This document shows positions 1 to 7,926 of a stretch of DNA of 33,403 nucleotides, piece by piece. The DNA is taken from positions 1 through 33,403 of the forward strand of contig JAURWD010000067.1 in NCBI GenBank assembly GCA_030655145.1. The letters run 5' to 3'. The notes under the pieces were generated by a model that saw only the letters and a list, made by a program, of their open reading frames with translations, ran no database searches and was not told where the DNA came from. Made by a program: the position numbers and the translations under genes. The DNA comes from Ferruginibacter sp. (GTDB taxonomy: Bacteria; Bacteroidota; Bacteroidia; Chitinophagales; Chitinophagaceae). Positions within the stretch are counted from its first letter, which is position 1, and each line of letters opens with the position of its first letter.

Positions 1-1198
1 GGTAAATATTGTTATCCAGGCAAACCTGTTTGAAACTAATTATCCGCCGCGCCACTTCTTTCTCCGAATTGAGGCCGCCATGCAGGTAAAGCAGGATGCG
101 TTTCTTGTCCCATTGAAGGGAAGTTTCATGTATGCTGGCAAACATCCGTTCTATGTCAGTTGGCGTGGTCCAATAACTGCCTGAATCAGAAAGAAATCCA
201 TTGTTGCCAATATTTACGACATAGGGACGAATGCTTTCCAGCGGAACAATGTCGGCGGCCCGTTGTTTGCCTGCATCTGTATCCCGGCTGGTTTTATCAT
301 CCCATAAATTAGTGTCAACGGGAACGCCTAGTTGCACCACCCAGCAGTCAGACGAATGGAGCATCCAGTCTTCGTAGGGCAGCACTGCAAAACCTTTGTA
401 GCCCCAGTCTGTACCCCAGGAATTTTGAATGATAAATCCTTCTCTTGTGTAGCCCACGATCGCGATGGCATGTCCGCCGTCGGCGCGGTCCTTTCTCTCA
501 ATGATGGGTAGTTGTATTTTTTTCTTTTTGCCGGCAGCAACATATTCATACAGCTTGCCTTTTTTTTGCGGGTTCACCCAACCTTCATGTACCATAAGGG
601 TTGCGAAGAGAATACCCGCTTCACTGATCGCGGCGTGCATGTCGCGGATGTTGCGATGCATCACGCGATAGTAGGCACCTGCAGGAACTTCCAGCGCTGC
701 CCTGGCCCTCTCCTCGTCAAGATGGGTTGGCCCGGTCATGGCATCATCCCATTGCCATCTTTTTACTACCCCGTGTGCTGTCCATCCTTTCATGGAACCT
801 CTTGCGGAGGAACCAACATACTCTTCTCCTGGCCACTCATCGTACCGGCGTGCCATTTCATAGAGCATCCTCGGGCTTACACATTCTTTGTCGATGCTTT
901 GCCGTGTACACCGCTCGTTGCGTACCAAATGATAGTTGATAACTGCTGCCAGGGCGAAACCTGTGCATGCGCCTTCCGCTCCCTGGTCAAGTACCATCGG
1001 GATGCAATCGAAATTGATCACTTGTTCGGGAAGCGGTCGTAGGTTGGGATGATAAAACCAGTCCCGCACATCGATCTTGTCAGGAAAAGCATCAAGTGTT
1101 TTCCTGATCTTTTCGGCAGTTGACTTATTCGCTTGCTTTGGGCGCTGACTATTTGCAGGTGATTGTGTCGTTTTGGGACTAGTCGATTCAAGGGGCAT
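1..1198 (-). CDS. C1A (papain-like) cysteine peptidase, C-terminus cut by window edge
   Basis: The minus strand is open from the ATG at 1198 to the window edge (399 codons, no stop), so the protein is C-terminally partial. Papain-family hallmarks are in order: oxyanion Gln72 and nucleophile Cys78 in DQGAEGACTGFA, His243 in GGHAIAIVGY, and Asn259 in IIQNSWGTDWG. There is no signal peptide and no long inhibitory pro-region; the first 40 residues are polar and Ser/Thr/Lys-rich, which suggests a cytoplasmic enzyme. After the peptidase domain (about 45-292), residues about 366-399 begin another domain with RILLYLHGG, which resembles the first strand and oxyanion loop of an alpha/beta hydrolase. 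The start lies 16 bp after the stop of the astacin-like gene, so the two are probably co-transcribed. The peptidase call is firm; the second domain and the substrate are not. Confidence 0.88.
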   Translation of the reverse strand, partial: MPLESTSPKTTQSPANSQRPKQANKSTAEKIRKTLDAFPDKIDVRDWFYHPNLRPLPEQVINFDCIPMVLDQGAEGACTGFALAAVINYHLVRNERCTRQSIDKECVSPRMLYEMARRYDEWPGEEYVGSSARGSMKGWTAHGVVKRWQWDDAMTGPTHLDEERARAALEVPAGAYYRVMHRNIRDMHAAISEAGILFATLMVHEGWVNPQKKGKLYEYVAAGKKKKIQLPIIERKDRADGGHAIAIVGYTREGFIIQNSWGTDWGYKGFAVLPYEDWMLHSSDCWVVQLGVPVDTNLWDDKTSRDTDAGKQRAADIVPLESIRPYVVNIGNNGFLSDSGSYWTTPTDIERMFASIHETSLQWDKKRILLYLHGGLNSEKEVARRIISFKQVCLDNNIY

Positions 1199-1214
1199 AA
1201 AGAAAGTTTAACAA

Positions 1215-2369
1215 TCAGGAGATCAGTATGGATGTTTTTGTTTTACTGCCCTTATAATAAACACGAAGTTTAATAACATAGGTTTTGCTTCGAAACAACT
1301 TTATTTTGATCATGGCATTACTATCTGTTCCGCTGTTGTCATCACCGCTGAGGTACAATAACTTTTTGCCTGCTAATACTTCTGAAAGTACCATCACTGT
1401 ATCTAATTTTCCCAGGGTTTCAATTTTGTAATATTTGGTAAGCGTAGGTTTGAAGAGAAAATTTTGTTGCTCTGAATTGCCAGCGACAATATCATATGGC
1501 ACTTTTTCCTTTATAAAAACATCTTTGACCGCGTTCTTCGCTGGGTAAAATTTCAAAACAGTTTCTTTATCTTTTTTAGACAAGTCCCCGGGTGGATTTA
1601 AGCCGGCAGCATACTGCTCAGGCTTTTTTATCAGGCCAGCCTCGAAGGGGTAATGCATCACGGAGTCCGGATCCCAGGAGGAGCCAGTAACTTCTTTTTT
1701 ATCGAGTTTCGCAATGATGTTGTGATAAGTAGTTTCCTTATCCCAGTTGTTGGGTGGGGCTCCGAGTGAATCATATACAGCCTGCTCATTCCACACGATT
1801 CCGGCGAACGGATTTTGGTGCTCGTGTTGCAAACCAAGTGTGTGACCGATTTCATGGATCGCGGTGCCGATACCGTTATGAATATCGGGTACTGCTATGT
1901 TCCAGCCGAAATTCATCGTGCGTTCATCCACATCCTGGTCCAGGATGTCACGCCCGACATATGACCAGGCGCCATCATCCTCCATAAAGCTGATTCGTAC
2001 TTCTGCATCCTCCCTGTTTTTCACTTCTTTAAAATTTAAGCCGATACCCAGGTCCTTCCAGGTTTTGAAAGCCTTCCTGACCACCCTGAGTTGGCTTGGT
2101 GTGCCTGCCCATTTTCTCCATAGCTTTCTTCCATTTTCTAACTCTATATGTTCGCCATCGGCCGCCCTATTAAAGAAATAATAATGTAAGGTTGTTCCGT
2201 TCACCCATTTATTTGAATTGGACAAGATGAGTTTTGCCCGCTCATTGGAAATATCTTTTGGGAGCTTCTTTGGCTTTCGCGGCGGGCTGGCACAGTAGCG
2301 GGTTGCAGGGACGGTAATTGGTGAATTTGCCGCAAGCGGCAGCGAGGTTTTCTTTGTTTGTTTTGCCAT
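1215..2369 (-). CDS. astacin-like (M12A) zinc metallopeptidase with a possible C-terminal PPC-like domain
   Basis: A 384-aa protein. The zinc motif is IHEIGHTLGLQHEHQNP, with His172, Glu173, His176 and His182, and the Met-turn is SVMHY at 236-240; this pairing is characteristic of astacins. A GDLSKKDKETV stretch near 261-271 matches the usual end of the catalytic domain. Residues about 285-384 are beta-rich and resemble a bacterial pre-peptidase C-terminal (PPC) domain, which is inference. The N-terminus (MAKQTKKTSLPLAANS) is polar and basic with no hydrophobic signal core, unusual because most astacins are exported with a propeptide. It lies 16 bp upstream of the papain-like peptidase gene and about 226 bp downstream of the alpha/beta hydrolase, so it probably starts a two-protease unit. 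Confidence 0.88.
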   Translation of the reverse strand: MAKQTKKTSLPLAANSPITVPATRYCASPPRKPKKLPKDISNERAKLILSNSNKWVNGTTLHYYFFNRAADGEHIELENGRKLWRKWAGTPSQLRVVRKAFKTWKDLGIGLNFKEVKNREDAEVRISFMEDDGAWSYVGRDILDQDVDERTMNFGWNIAVPDIHNGIGTAIHEIGHTLGLQHEHQNPFAGIVWNEQAVYDSLGAPPNNWDKETTYHNIIAKLDKKEVTGSSWDPDSVMHYPFEAGLIKKPEQYAAGLNPPGDLSKKDKETVLKFYPAKNAVKDVFIKEKVPYDIVAGNSEQQNFLFKPTLTKYYKIETLGKLDTVMVLSEVLAGKKLLYLSGDDNSGTDSNAMIKIKLFRSKTYVIKLRVYYKGSKTKTSILIS

Positions 2370-2595
2370 AGCTCAAAAATTTTTAAGGAATGATCAAAGA
2401 GGTTTGGGGACCTGGATCTAACACCGAGCGGCTGCCGCCTTGATAAATCACAACATATTAAATGAAAACGAAAAAAGCCGAGGCCACGCAGGAAATCCAG
2501 CCGCTAACCTAATATTTTAATCCGGGTTTTGCAAGTGCTGGTTTCTGTCCTAAACTAACGATAACGAGTAGGCGAAATGAAACTGTGGAGTGAGT

Positions 2596-3591
2596 TTATT
2601 GTTGAGTCATGTGGAGTACTTCCGTGAAGAATTTTTCAGTTTCCCGCTGCACACTGATAATGTCTTTTGATTTTAACTCGGAAGCGATCACATGATCGCC
2701 GGTGTTGGGCAACGCCAACTCTCTTTTCTGGGATGGTGGAGTGCCGAGTTCTTTAAACATTTCTTTCATCGCACTTACCTTGACCACCGGATCCTGGTGC
2801 TGTTCATCTTTATAATAGTACAACAAAAGCACGGGTTGTTTTACCCTCGAAAATGTTTCAGTATTCATGGTGGTTTCCAATAGTTCTTCAAGGGCGACGG
2901 TTGCTTCGAGACGGTATGGTTTGTTCCAGTATTGTTTATAGATTGGCCGGTCATCTTCCGGGATGTTGTAATTGCCGCCTTTTACCAGCCGCGCAATTTG
3001 TAATCCCCAGGGATTATTCAGTATCCAGGCATTGGGATCATTGATGGCAATATTTGGCGAGTATAAAACCAGCGCTGCAACCTGGTCAGGAAATGCTGCT
3101 GCAAGTTGCAATGCCTGCGTTCCGCCAGTGCTGGTTCCCATCAGGATAACTTTATCACCGAGGTTGCGGCCGATCGCAAGCGCTTGTTTGGCACTCTCCC
3201 AATAATTTTCCGGGGTAAGTGCCAGCAACTGTTCAGTAGTATCAATTCCATGTTGGGACAAGCGGGCAAGGTAAAGGTTGCAGCCAAATTTTTTTGCTAT
3301 ACTGCGATGAGTTGGAGCACCTTCTGCCTGTGAGGCAGAGAAGCCATGGAGGTAAACGATGGAGTACGCCGTTTTTTGTTTTGCGGAATCGTTTGCCCAC
3401 ACAACCCGTGCTTCATTATTTAGCCGAAGTTTATGAGCTTGTTCCTGGCTTGCGATAAAACTGTCTAACTGTGCAGTCGCAGGAACAGCAGGCATTTGCG
3501 TACTATACCCAGGAGTCGCCGGATTAGGGCCGACCAGGTAGACGATGAACAAGATAACAACGACTATAACGATTCCCTTTAACCAACGCAT
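2596..3591 (-). CDS. alpha/beta hydrolase with N-terminal membrane anchor
   Basis: A 331-aa protein with a hydrophobic segment at about 6-20 that serves as an uncleaved anchor or signal. The fold is shown by the oxyanion loop YLHGFSAS (80-87), the nucleophile elbow MGTSTGGTQA (Ser154), a probable Asp at 262 or 267 and the late GDHVIAS (His300). The family includes esterases, lipases and acyltransferases; the substrate cannot be read from the sequence. The gene lies 48 bp downstream of the long patatin-like gene on the same strand and is likely co-transcribed, which pairs two lipolytic-type enzymes at the membrane. Confidence 0.85.
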   Translation of the reverse strand: MRWLKGIVIVVVILFIVYLVGPNPATPGYSTQMPAVPATAQLDSFIASQEQAHKLRLNNEARVVWANDSAKQKTAYSIVYLHGFSASQAEGAPTHRSIAKKFGCNLYLARLSQHGIDTTEQLLALTPENYWESAKQALAIGRNLGDKVILMGTSTGGTQALQLAAAFPDQVAALVLYSPNIAINDPNAWILNNPWGLQIARLVKGGNYNIPEDDRPIYKQYWNKPYRLEATVALEELLETTMNTETFSRVKQPVLLLYYYKDEQHQDPVVKVSAMKEMFKELGTPPSQKRELALPNTGDHVIASELKSKDIISVQRETEKFFTEVLHMTQQ

Positions 3592-3639
3592 AGAATGAAT
3601 TTTTGTATTCCAGGTTTACCATACTATAACGACCGCCAC

Positions 3640-6408
3640 CTACTTTTTATTCCTCCCCGGAATTTCACCCGCCCGGTTGTAGAGTGGGTTCAATAACCAG
3701 AGGTACAAATTACTAAGCACAAAAGCGAGCAGGCTAAACAATACCAGCCCAACATATTTTCGAAAAGTTGAGCGTAAGTTGGCGAGGGTCGCAAGATGCT
3801 TCGAAACAAAACCGAGCATAAAAATGATGAGGATTCCACCAACCCAGGCAACGTTGATATTAAGCAACGTCTGCTGCCAGTTGTTATACATCCAAACAGC
3901 CAGCGCAATGATGGCAACGATACCAAAAACAATGGCGACGATGCGTACCCGGGGATTCACGTCCATTATTTTGAAAGGTATTTTTTTTGCGGCCACGAGC
4001 AGCTTGTGAATGTCGACAGTTTTGTCAGGCTGCGTCACAAAATCCTGCACCTGCATAAAATCCCAATCAGTTTCGCTAGAAACCGCATCCTCGTTATGGA
4101 GCCGGCAGCGTTCGTAATTAATTTGCTGGTAGCCACTATACATCAGCGCATACGCTTCTGTGTTATTGAAGGAATCCAGGTCGGTCCGTACCTCCGAAAG
4201 CAGGGTTTGAACATTTCTTAGCAACCCATACTTCGTGAGATCTGCTGTGCTGCCTGATAAATTCGCGTACATGATCGTACGGGGCGGATCCGTACAAAAC
4301 TTCCAGCTAACGGGATTGGTTTGCAGGTCATTTTTCAGGTGAACAGCTACGAGACTGTTAAGCTGGGTGGTGTAGTTACGCTCCTTAATGTCCATAAACT
4401 GGAGTTCGCGAAGCCGCTCCTGCAGGATGCTATCAGCCCGGTAAAACACCGCGGCGCTACTGGTAGTTACTTCAGCGTTGGTGGGCATTTGTCCACTCGC
4501 GTCACTAATGATCATGTTCTTACACTCCTGTTCGATCAATGCCGCGATACCCTGGTTGTCATGCAGACCACCATCGATCAGTTGGAGGTCAATATCCGGG
4601 TACAAGTCATGTAGCGGCATGGGATAAAACATTACCGGCACACAGGAAGAAGCGCCGACGGCAAAGCCGAGCCTGAACTTTTTATAGCGGTCAGGTGCCT
4701 CAGAATAATACATCCTGCGCAACCTGGGTTTAACATCTACGTCTGCCATGATGTTCCCCGGTGGCTCGCCCATCCATGAAGCAGTGAATTGCCAGTTATG
4801 ACCAGTGTTTACACTGGTGGCATTTAAAACCAATTGTGGGATTCGATTTTTGCGCTTCCAGTTGTCGGTGCTAAAATTGAATGACTCTCCCGCTGAAAGT
4901 TTTGGTTTGATGAAGAGATCATGCATATAAATATGCCCTCCGTTTTGCCGCACGGTTTCCGCCAGGGCCGACTCAGGGGCGCCATCCCAGATCGGGCGAT
5001 ACAGGTGGCGTTCATAAAGCTCGCCCAGCCGATGGGTCCGCGAATAATGCTTGTCGAAGATCATGCGAAAATTACTCGCGAGATCGCTGAATATGGATAC
5101 CCGCAGATTTTTCTGTACCCCTTTAAGAAATCCTTCCTCTACTTCCTTTACGAGTTCGATGTAGTCTTCCTTACTTAACTCCTCGTCGGTTTTCGACTCA
5201 AATAAAATTTTTAATTTGAGGTAGTAATATGCGCCGATGATCGACCCGCCTGACACGCAGGAAATCACTTCAATATTCCGCAGTTCATCTTTGTCTGCCA
5301 GGGACGCGAGCACACCAATGTGAAACAATGACGCCCTGAATCCACCACCTGATAAGGCAAGGCCTAACTTACCATCCTTCTTTATTTCGGTTTTCCAGGA
5401 ACCCTCGTGATCACCGGGTTCTCCATTTTGCATGAATGCAGCAAGGCAGGTATTGATCTTTTCCAGGTCGATGTTTCCAACCTGTTCCTTCATATTTGTT
5501 TCCAGCGCTAACTGGCCGGCATCGGACCGCTCCCGAAATTTTTTCTGGTACATCTGGAGATAAGCAATGGAGAAGATCTGCTGGCTGAAAGTCCGGATCT
5601 CCCAGGCATTTAAGCCTTCCAGGCGAATGTATTGTTGAATAAAGCTCAAGGCCGCTTCATAATTTCTTAATCCAAAGTATGCTTCGGCGACCGTAGCGTA
5701 TACCCATGCAGGATAGGTCTTGCTTTTTATGACCGGGTTTGCAGCAGTTACATTTTCCGTAAAGTGCTCGAGAATAAAGCGACGGGTTTGAACCGCTTCG
5801 CCAAACAATTCATTGATGTCTTCAGTGAGGCCTGTTGTGCGTCCGTAAGATTCAATTTTATCAACTGCCATCAGCTCGCTGATGTAGGCATAGTTGATGG
5901 CGGTGTAGCCATCATCATTGCGTTGCCTGAACATGGAGGCATCGTCTCCAAGTCCGAGGTATGACTTCCACAACTCAAAACCTCGTTTGTAATAGAAACG
6001 AGACAGTACCAGGTTTTTAAACTGGTGATCAAACAACCATTTGCGTTTGTACAGTGCGCCTGCCAATCCAAGTGATTCGCAGATGTCGGTGTTATACAGA
6101 TCGTCGTTAGCTTTCAATTCCAGCAGTGCCTTTTCAAACTTAAACGATGAAGGCAAGGAATGATCCTTATAAATATAGTTGGTGAGTTTGTGGTATTCTT
6201 TCAAAGAGATCATTTCCCCACCATCTTCGTCGAGCCGCATTTTTGCCAACAACACTTCAGTGGCATAAGCAAACTGGTCGTGCTTTTCGAGTTCGAGATA
6301 TAATTCTTTCAATTGTTTGCTGCTGAGGTTGCGTTCTCCCCTTAATACTTTTCTTGCCTTTTCTATCAGCACAAGTTTTGGGTTAACCGGAACATTGATT
6401 TCACTCAT
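3640..6408 (-). CDS. patatin-like phospholipase with helical TPR/TRAFs-binding-like N-terminus and C-terminal membrane segments
   Basis: A 922-aa protein in three parts. Residues 1 to about 330 are helical with TPR-like stretches (for example AEAYFGLRNYEAALSFIQQY) and resemble the TRAFs-binding/DUF4071 region found in bacterial conflict proteins; that assignment is tentative. Residues about 346-640 are a patatin domain: LALSGGGFRAS (oxyanion, 350-360), nucleophile Ser386 in SCVSGGSIIG, a conserved-looking GASSCVPVMFYP, and catalytic Asp612 in IDGGLHDNQG. The C-terminus has hydrophobic segments near 822-840, 852-868 and 885-906, so it is probably anchored in the inner membrane. The family hydrolyses phospholipid or other acyl esters with a Ser-Asp dyad, and both residues are present. 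Its downstream neighbour is an anchored alpha/beta hydrolase. A role as a lipase effector with an N-terminal sensing or adaptor region is inference. Confidence 0.87.
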   Translation of the reverse strand: MSEINVPVNPKLVLIEKARKVLRGERNLSSKQLKELYLELEKHDQFAYATEVLLAKMRLDEDGGEMISLKEYHKLTNYIYKDHSLPSSFKFEKALLELKANDDLYNTDICESLGLAGALYKRKWLFDHQFKNLVLSRFYYKRGFELWKSYLGLGDDASMFRQRNDDGYTAINYAYISELMAVDKIESYGRTTGLTEDINELFGEAVQTRRFILEHFTENVTAANPVIKSKTYPAWVYATVAEAYFGLRNYEAALSFIQQYIRLEGLNAWEIRTFSQQIFSIAYLQMYQKKFRERSDAGQLALETNMKEQVGNIDLEKINTCLAAFMQNGEPGDHEGSWKTEIKKDGKLGLALSGGGFRASLFHIGVLASLADKDELRNIEVISCVSGGSIIGAYYYLKLKILFESKTDEELSKEDYIELVKEVEEGFLKGVQKNLRVSIFSDLASNFRMIFDKHYSRTHRLGELYERHLYRPIWDGAPESALAETVRQNGGHIYMHDLFIKPKLSAGESFNFSTDNWKRKNRIPQLVLNATSVNTGHNWQFTASWMGEPPGNIMADVDVKPRLRRMYYSEAPDRYKKFRLGFAVGASSCVPVMFYPMPLHDLYPDIDLQLIDGGLHDNQGIAALIEQECKNMIISDASGQMPTNAEVTTSSAAVFYRADSILQERLRELQFMDIKERNYTTQLNSLVAVHLKNDLQTNPVSWKFCTDPPRTIMYANLSGSTADLTKYGLLRNVQTLLSEVRTDLDSFNNTEAYALMYSGYQQINYERCRLHNEDAVSSETDWDFMQVQDFVTQPDKTVDIHKLLVAAKKIPFKIMDVNPRVRIVAIVFGIVAIIALAVWMYNNWQQTLLNINVAWVGGILIIFMLGFVSKHLATLANLRSTFRKYVGLVLFSLLAFVLSNLYLWLLNPLYNRAGEIPGRNKK

Positions 6409-6704
6409 TTAAAGGAAAATTTTATCGATTAAAATTGTCAGGGGATACCAGAGAAGCACCAGGTGCTAAAAGATGATCGCAGTAAGAAGTGGGTACTGTT
6501 TTGCTTTAGTTTTGGTTACCATCGCAGCCACACCTGCGGAACTCAATTTAAAAAATAATATTAACTTCAAAAACTTTTTCCCTCTGCCGGCAACAATTAG
6601 ATGTTTTGCATGGTTGTATCAAAGAGTAAAAAGTAAACTTCAGTTCTTACCGGAAACTTAACATGAGCTATACCGGTTATATTTTATAAGTAAACCTTAG
6701 CCTT
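6409..6704. other. divergent intergenic region (296 bp), probably carrying two promoters
   Basis: This lies between the divergent patatin-like gene (minus) and the duplicated lipoprotein gene (plus). A perfect 6-bp inverted repeat with a 1-nt centre (AGCACC A GGTGCT) is at 6455-6467 and could be an operator. TTATATTTTATAAG at about 6678-6691 is a weak -7-like candidate for the plus gene. A 62-codon plus ORF (6473-6661) has no supporting features and is not called. Confidence 0.35.
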
Positions 6705-7820
6705 ATGCGAAAGTCGACTTCTCCTCTATTCATCCTCGGCCTGGTTACAATTTTATTTGCCTATTTTAGTTCCTGCTCAAATCGACAGCAGGCTTCCGAA
6801 AATACTATGACCAACAAACAGGAACTTGACATCATTGATTCATTATTAAAGGATGGCGCGTTTATGCGGTCAATGGCCGAAACACTTGATGCGGGCTACT
6901 ACAAAGGCATCAAGCAAGACCCTCCGCCATTTTTATCACCGGAAGAAGAGCGGGGAACAATTGTAAAACCTGTAAGAGATGAGAAAATAGCGACGAACCT
7001 CGCCGGGTTTTACGCCCTCGAATGTGGCGTAAGTATGGTGTCGGCCAGGACAGGTGAAAAGCCTTTAAGCGTGGTTGAAAAAGTGATGAATAATGAGGTT
7101 GATTCGGCAGACAAATTACTCTTTAATCGCTTCGCAAATGCAACCTGGAAGGCAGGCCAACCTTTTCGCGGCCTCGACCGGATCAGCAGGGAAACTTTCA
7201 TGGGTGCGCACAATCTTAGTAACGAAGAAGTAAAGAAAGATGAAGTGCAGGTGCGCAACGCGGCGCGGAAACTTTTATTAGCGCTACAACCGCTCCGTGA
7301 TAAGCCAGCGGAGGAACAGCGGGAGAAGATCCGGAGCCTTTTGCAGGATAGCAGCTTCGCGTATGAAATGGCTTCGTGGTTAGATTCCTGTTATTATGCC
7401 GGGCAGGGACAAACAGCGCCGCCGTTTTTAAGTGTCGAAGAGCAAACAGCAACAATCAATAAAAAAGCGGCGGATGTTAAGATCGCAACAAATGTTGCGG
7501 GATTTTATGCCCTCGAAACTGCTGTGAATTACCTGGCTACTACGCAAAAAGTTCTACCTTCTTCGCTCATGAGGTCATTGATCGAAAATACGCTGAGCAA
7601 TGAAGACAGGCTGGTGTTTGCCCGGTTTGCAAACGCCACCTGGAAAGCCAGTCAACCATTCCGCGGACTTGAACGCATCCGCCGCGAAATTTTTGTTCCT
7701 TTTGATTTTTTGGATGATGATGAAGTAGATAAAGACATCAACCAGGTTCGTAATGCCGCAGTGGTGGTATTGCCGCGGCTGCAACAATCCTCTCCCAAAA
7801 AAACTTCAAAGCCGGAATAA
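6705..7820 (+). CDS. predicted lipoprotein with two tandem copies of an unnamed domain
   Basis: A 371-aa protein. Residues 1-24 form a lipoprotein-type signal: hydrophobic core LFILGLVTILFAYF and a lipobox-like FSSC with Cys24. The rest consists of two clearly related halves, about 42-192 and 207-357. Shared blocks in the same order are PPFLS.EE (74-80 and 239-246), KIATN.AGFYALE (94-106 and 259-271), FANATWKA.QPFRGL.RI (143-160 and 308-325) and QVRNAA (182-187 and 347-352). I do not recognise the domain. It is mostly helical and charged, with no obvious catalytic motif. It is the only plus-strand gene among the minus-strand hydrolases and diverges from the patatin-like gene, so it has its own promoter. 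A binding or inhibitor role is speculation. Confidence 0.8.
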   Translation: MRKSTSPLFILGLVTILFAYFSSCSNRQQASENTMTNKQELDIIDSLLKDGAFMRSMAETLDAGYYKGIKQDPPPFLSPEEERGTIVKPVRDEKIATNLAGFYALECGVSMVSARTGEKPLSVVEKVMNNEVDSADKLLFNRFANATWKAGQPFRGLDRISRETFMGAHNLSNEEVKKDEVQVRNAARKLLLALQPLRDKPAEEQREKIRSLLQDSSFAYEMASWLDSCYYAGQGQTAPPFLSVEEQTATINKKAADVKIATNVAGFYALETAVNYLATTQKVLPSSLMRSLIENTLSNEDRLVFARFANATWKASQPFRGLERIRREIFVPFDFLDDDEVDKDINQVRNAAVVVLPRLQQSSPKKTSKPE

Positions 7821-7926
7821 AACTTCCGATGTTCCTAATCTTTTTTCTGCCCAAGCGCATTGAAAGGTCAGGAGAAATTTAGCGCTGATCTCAACTAAGA
7901 ATCCGGAATTAGCATCTCATCAAATA

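Noticed and set aside
4321..4614. Open plus frames antisense to the patatin, trypsin and other large genes
   Set aside because: They are shadows of the true minus-strand genes, which have catalytic motifs.
6473..6661. 62-codon plus ORF with a hydrophobic N-terminus
   Set aside because: It lies in a divergent promoter region, has no motif and no coding-like composition; probably chance.
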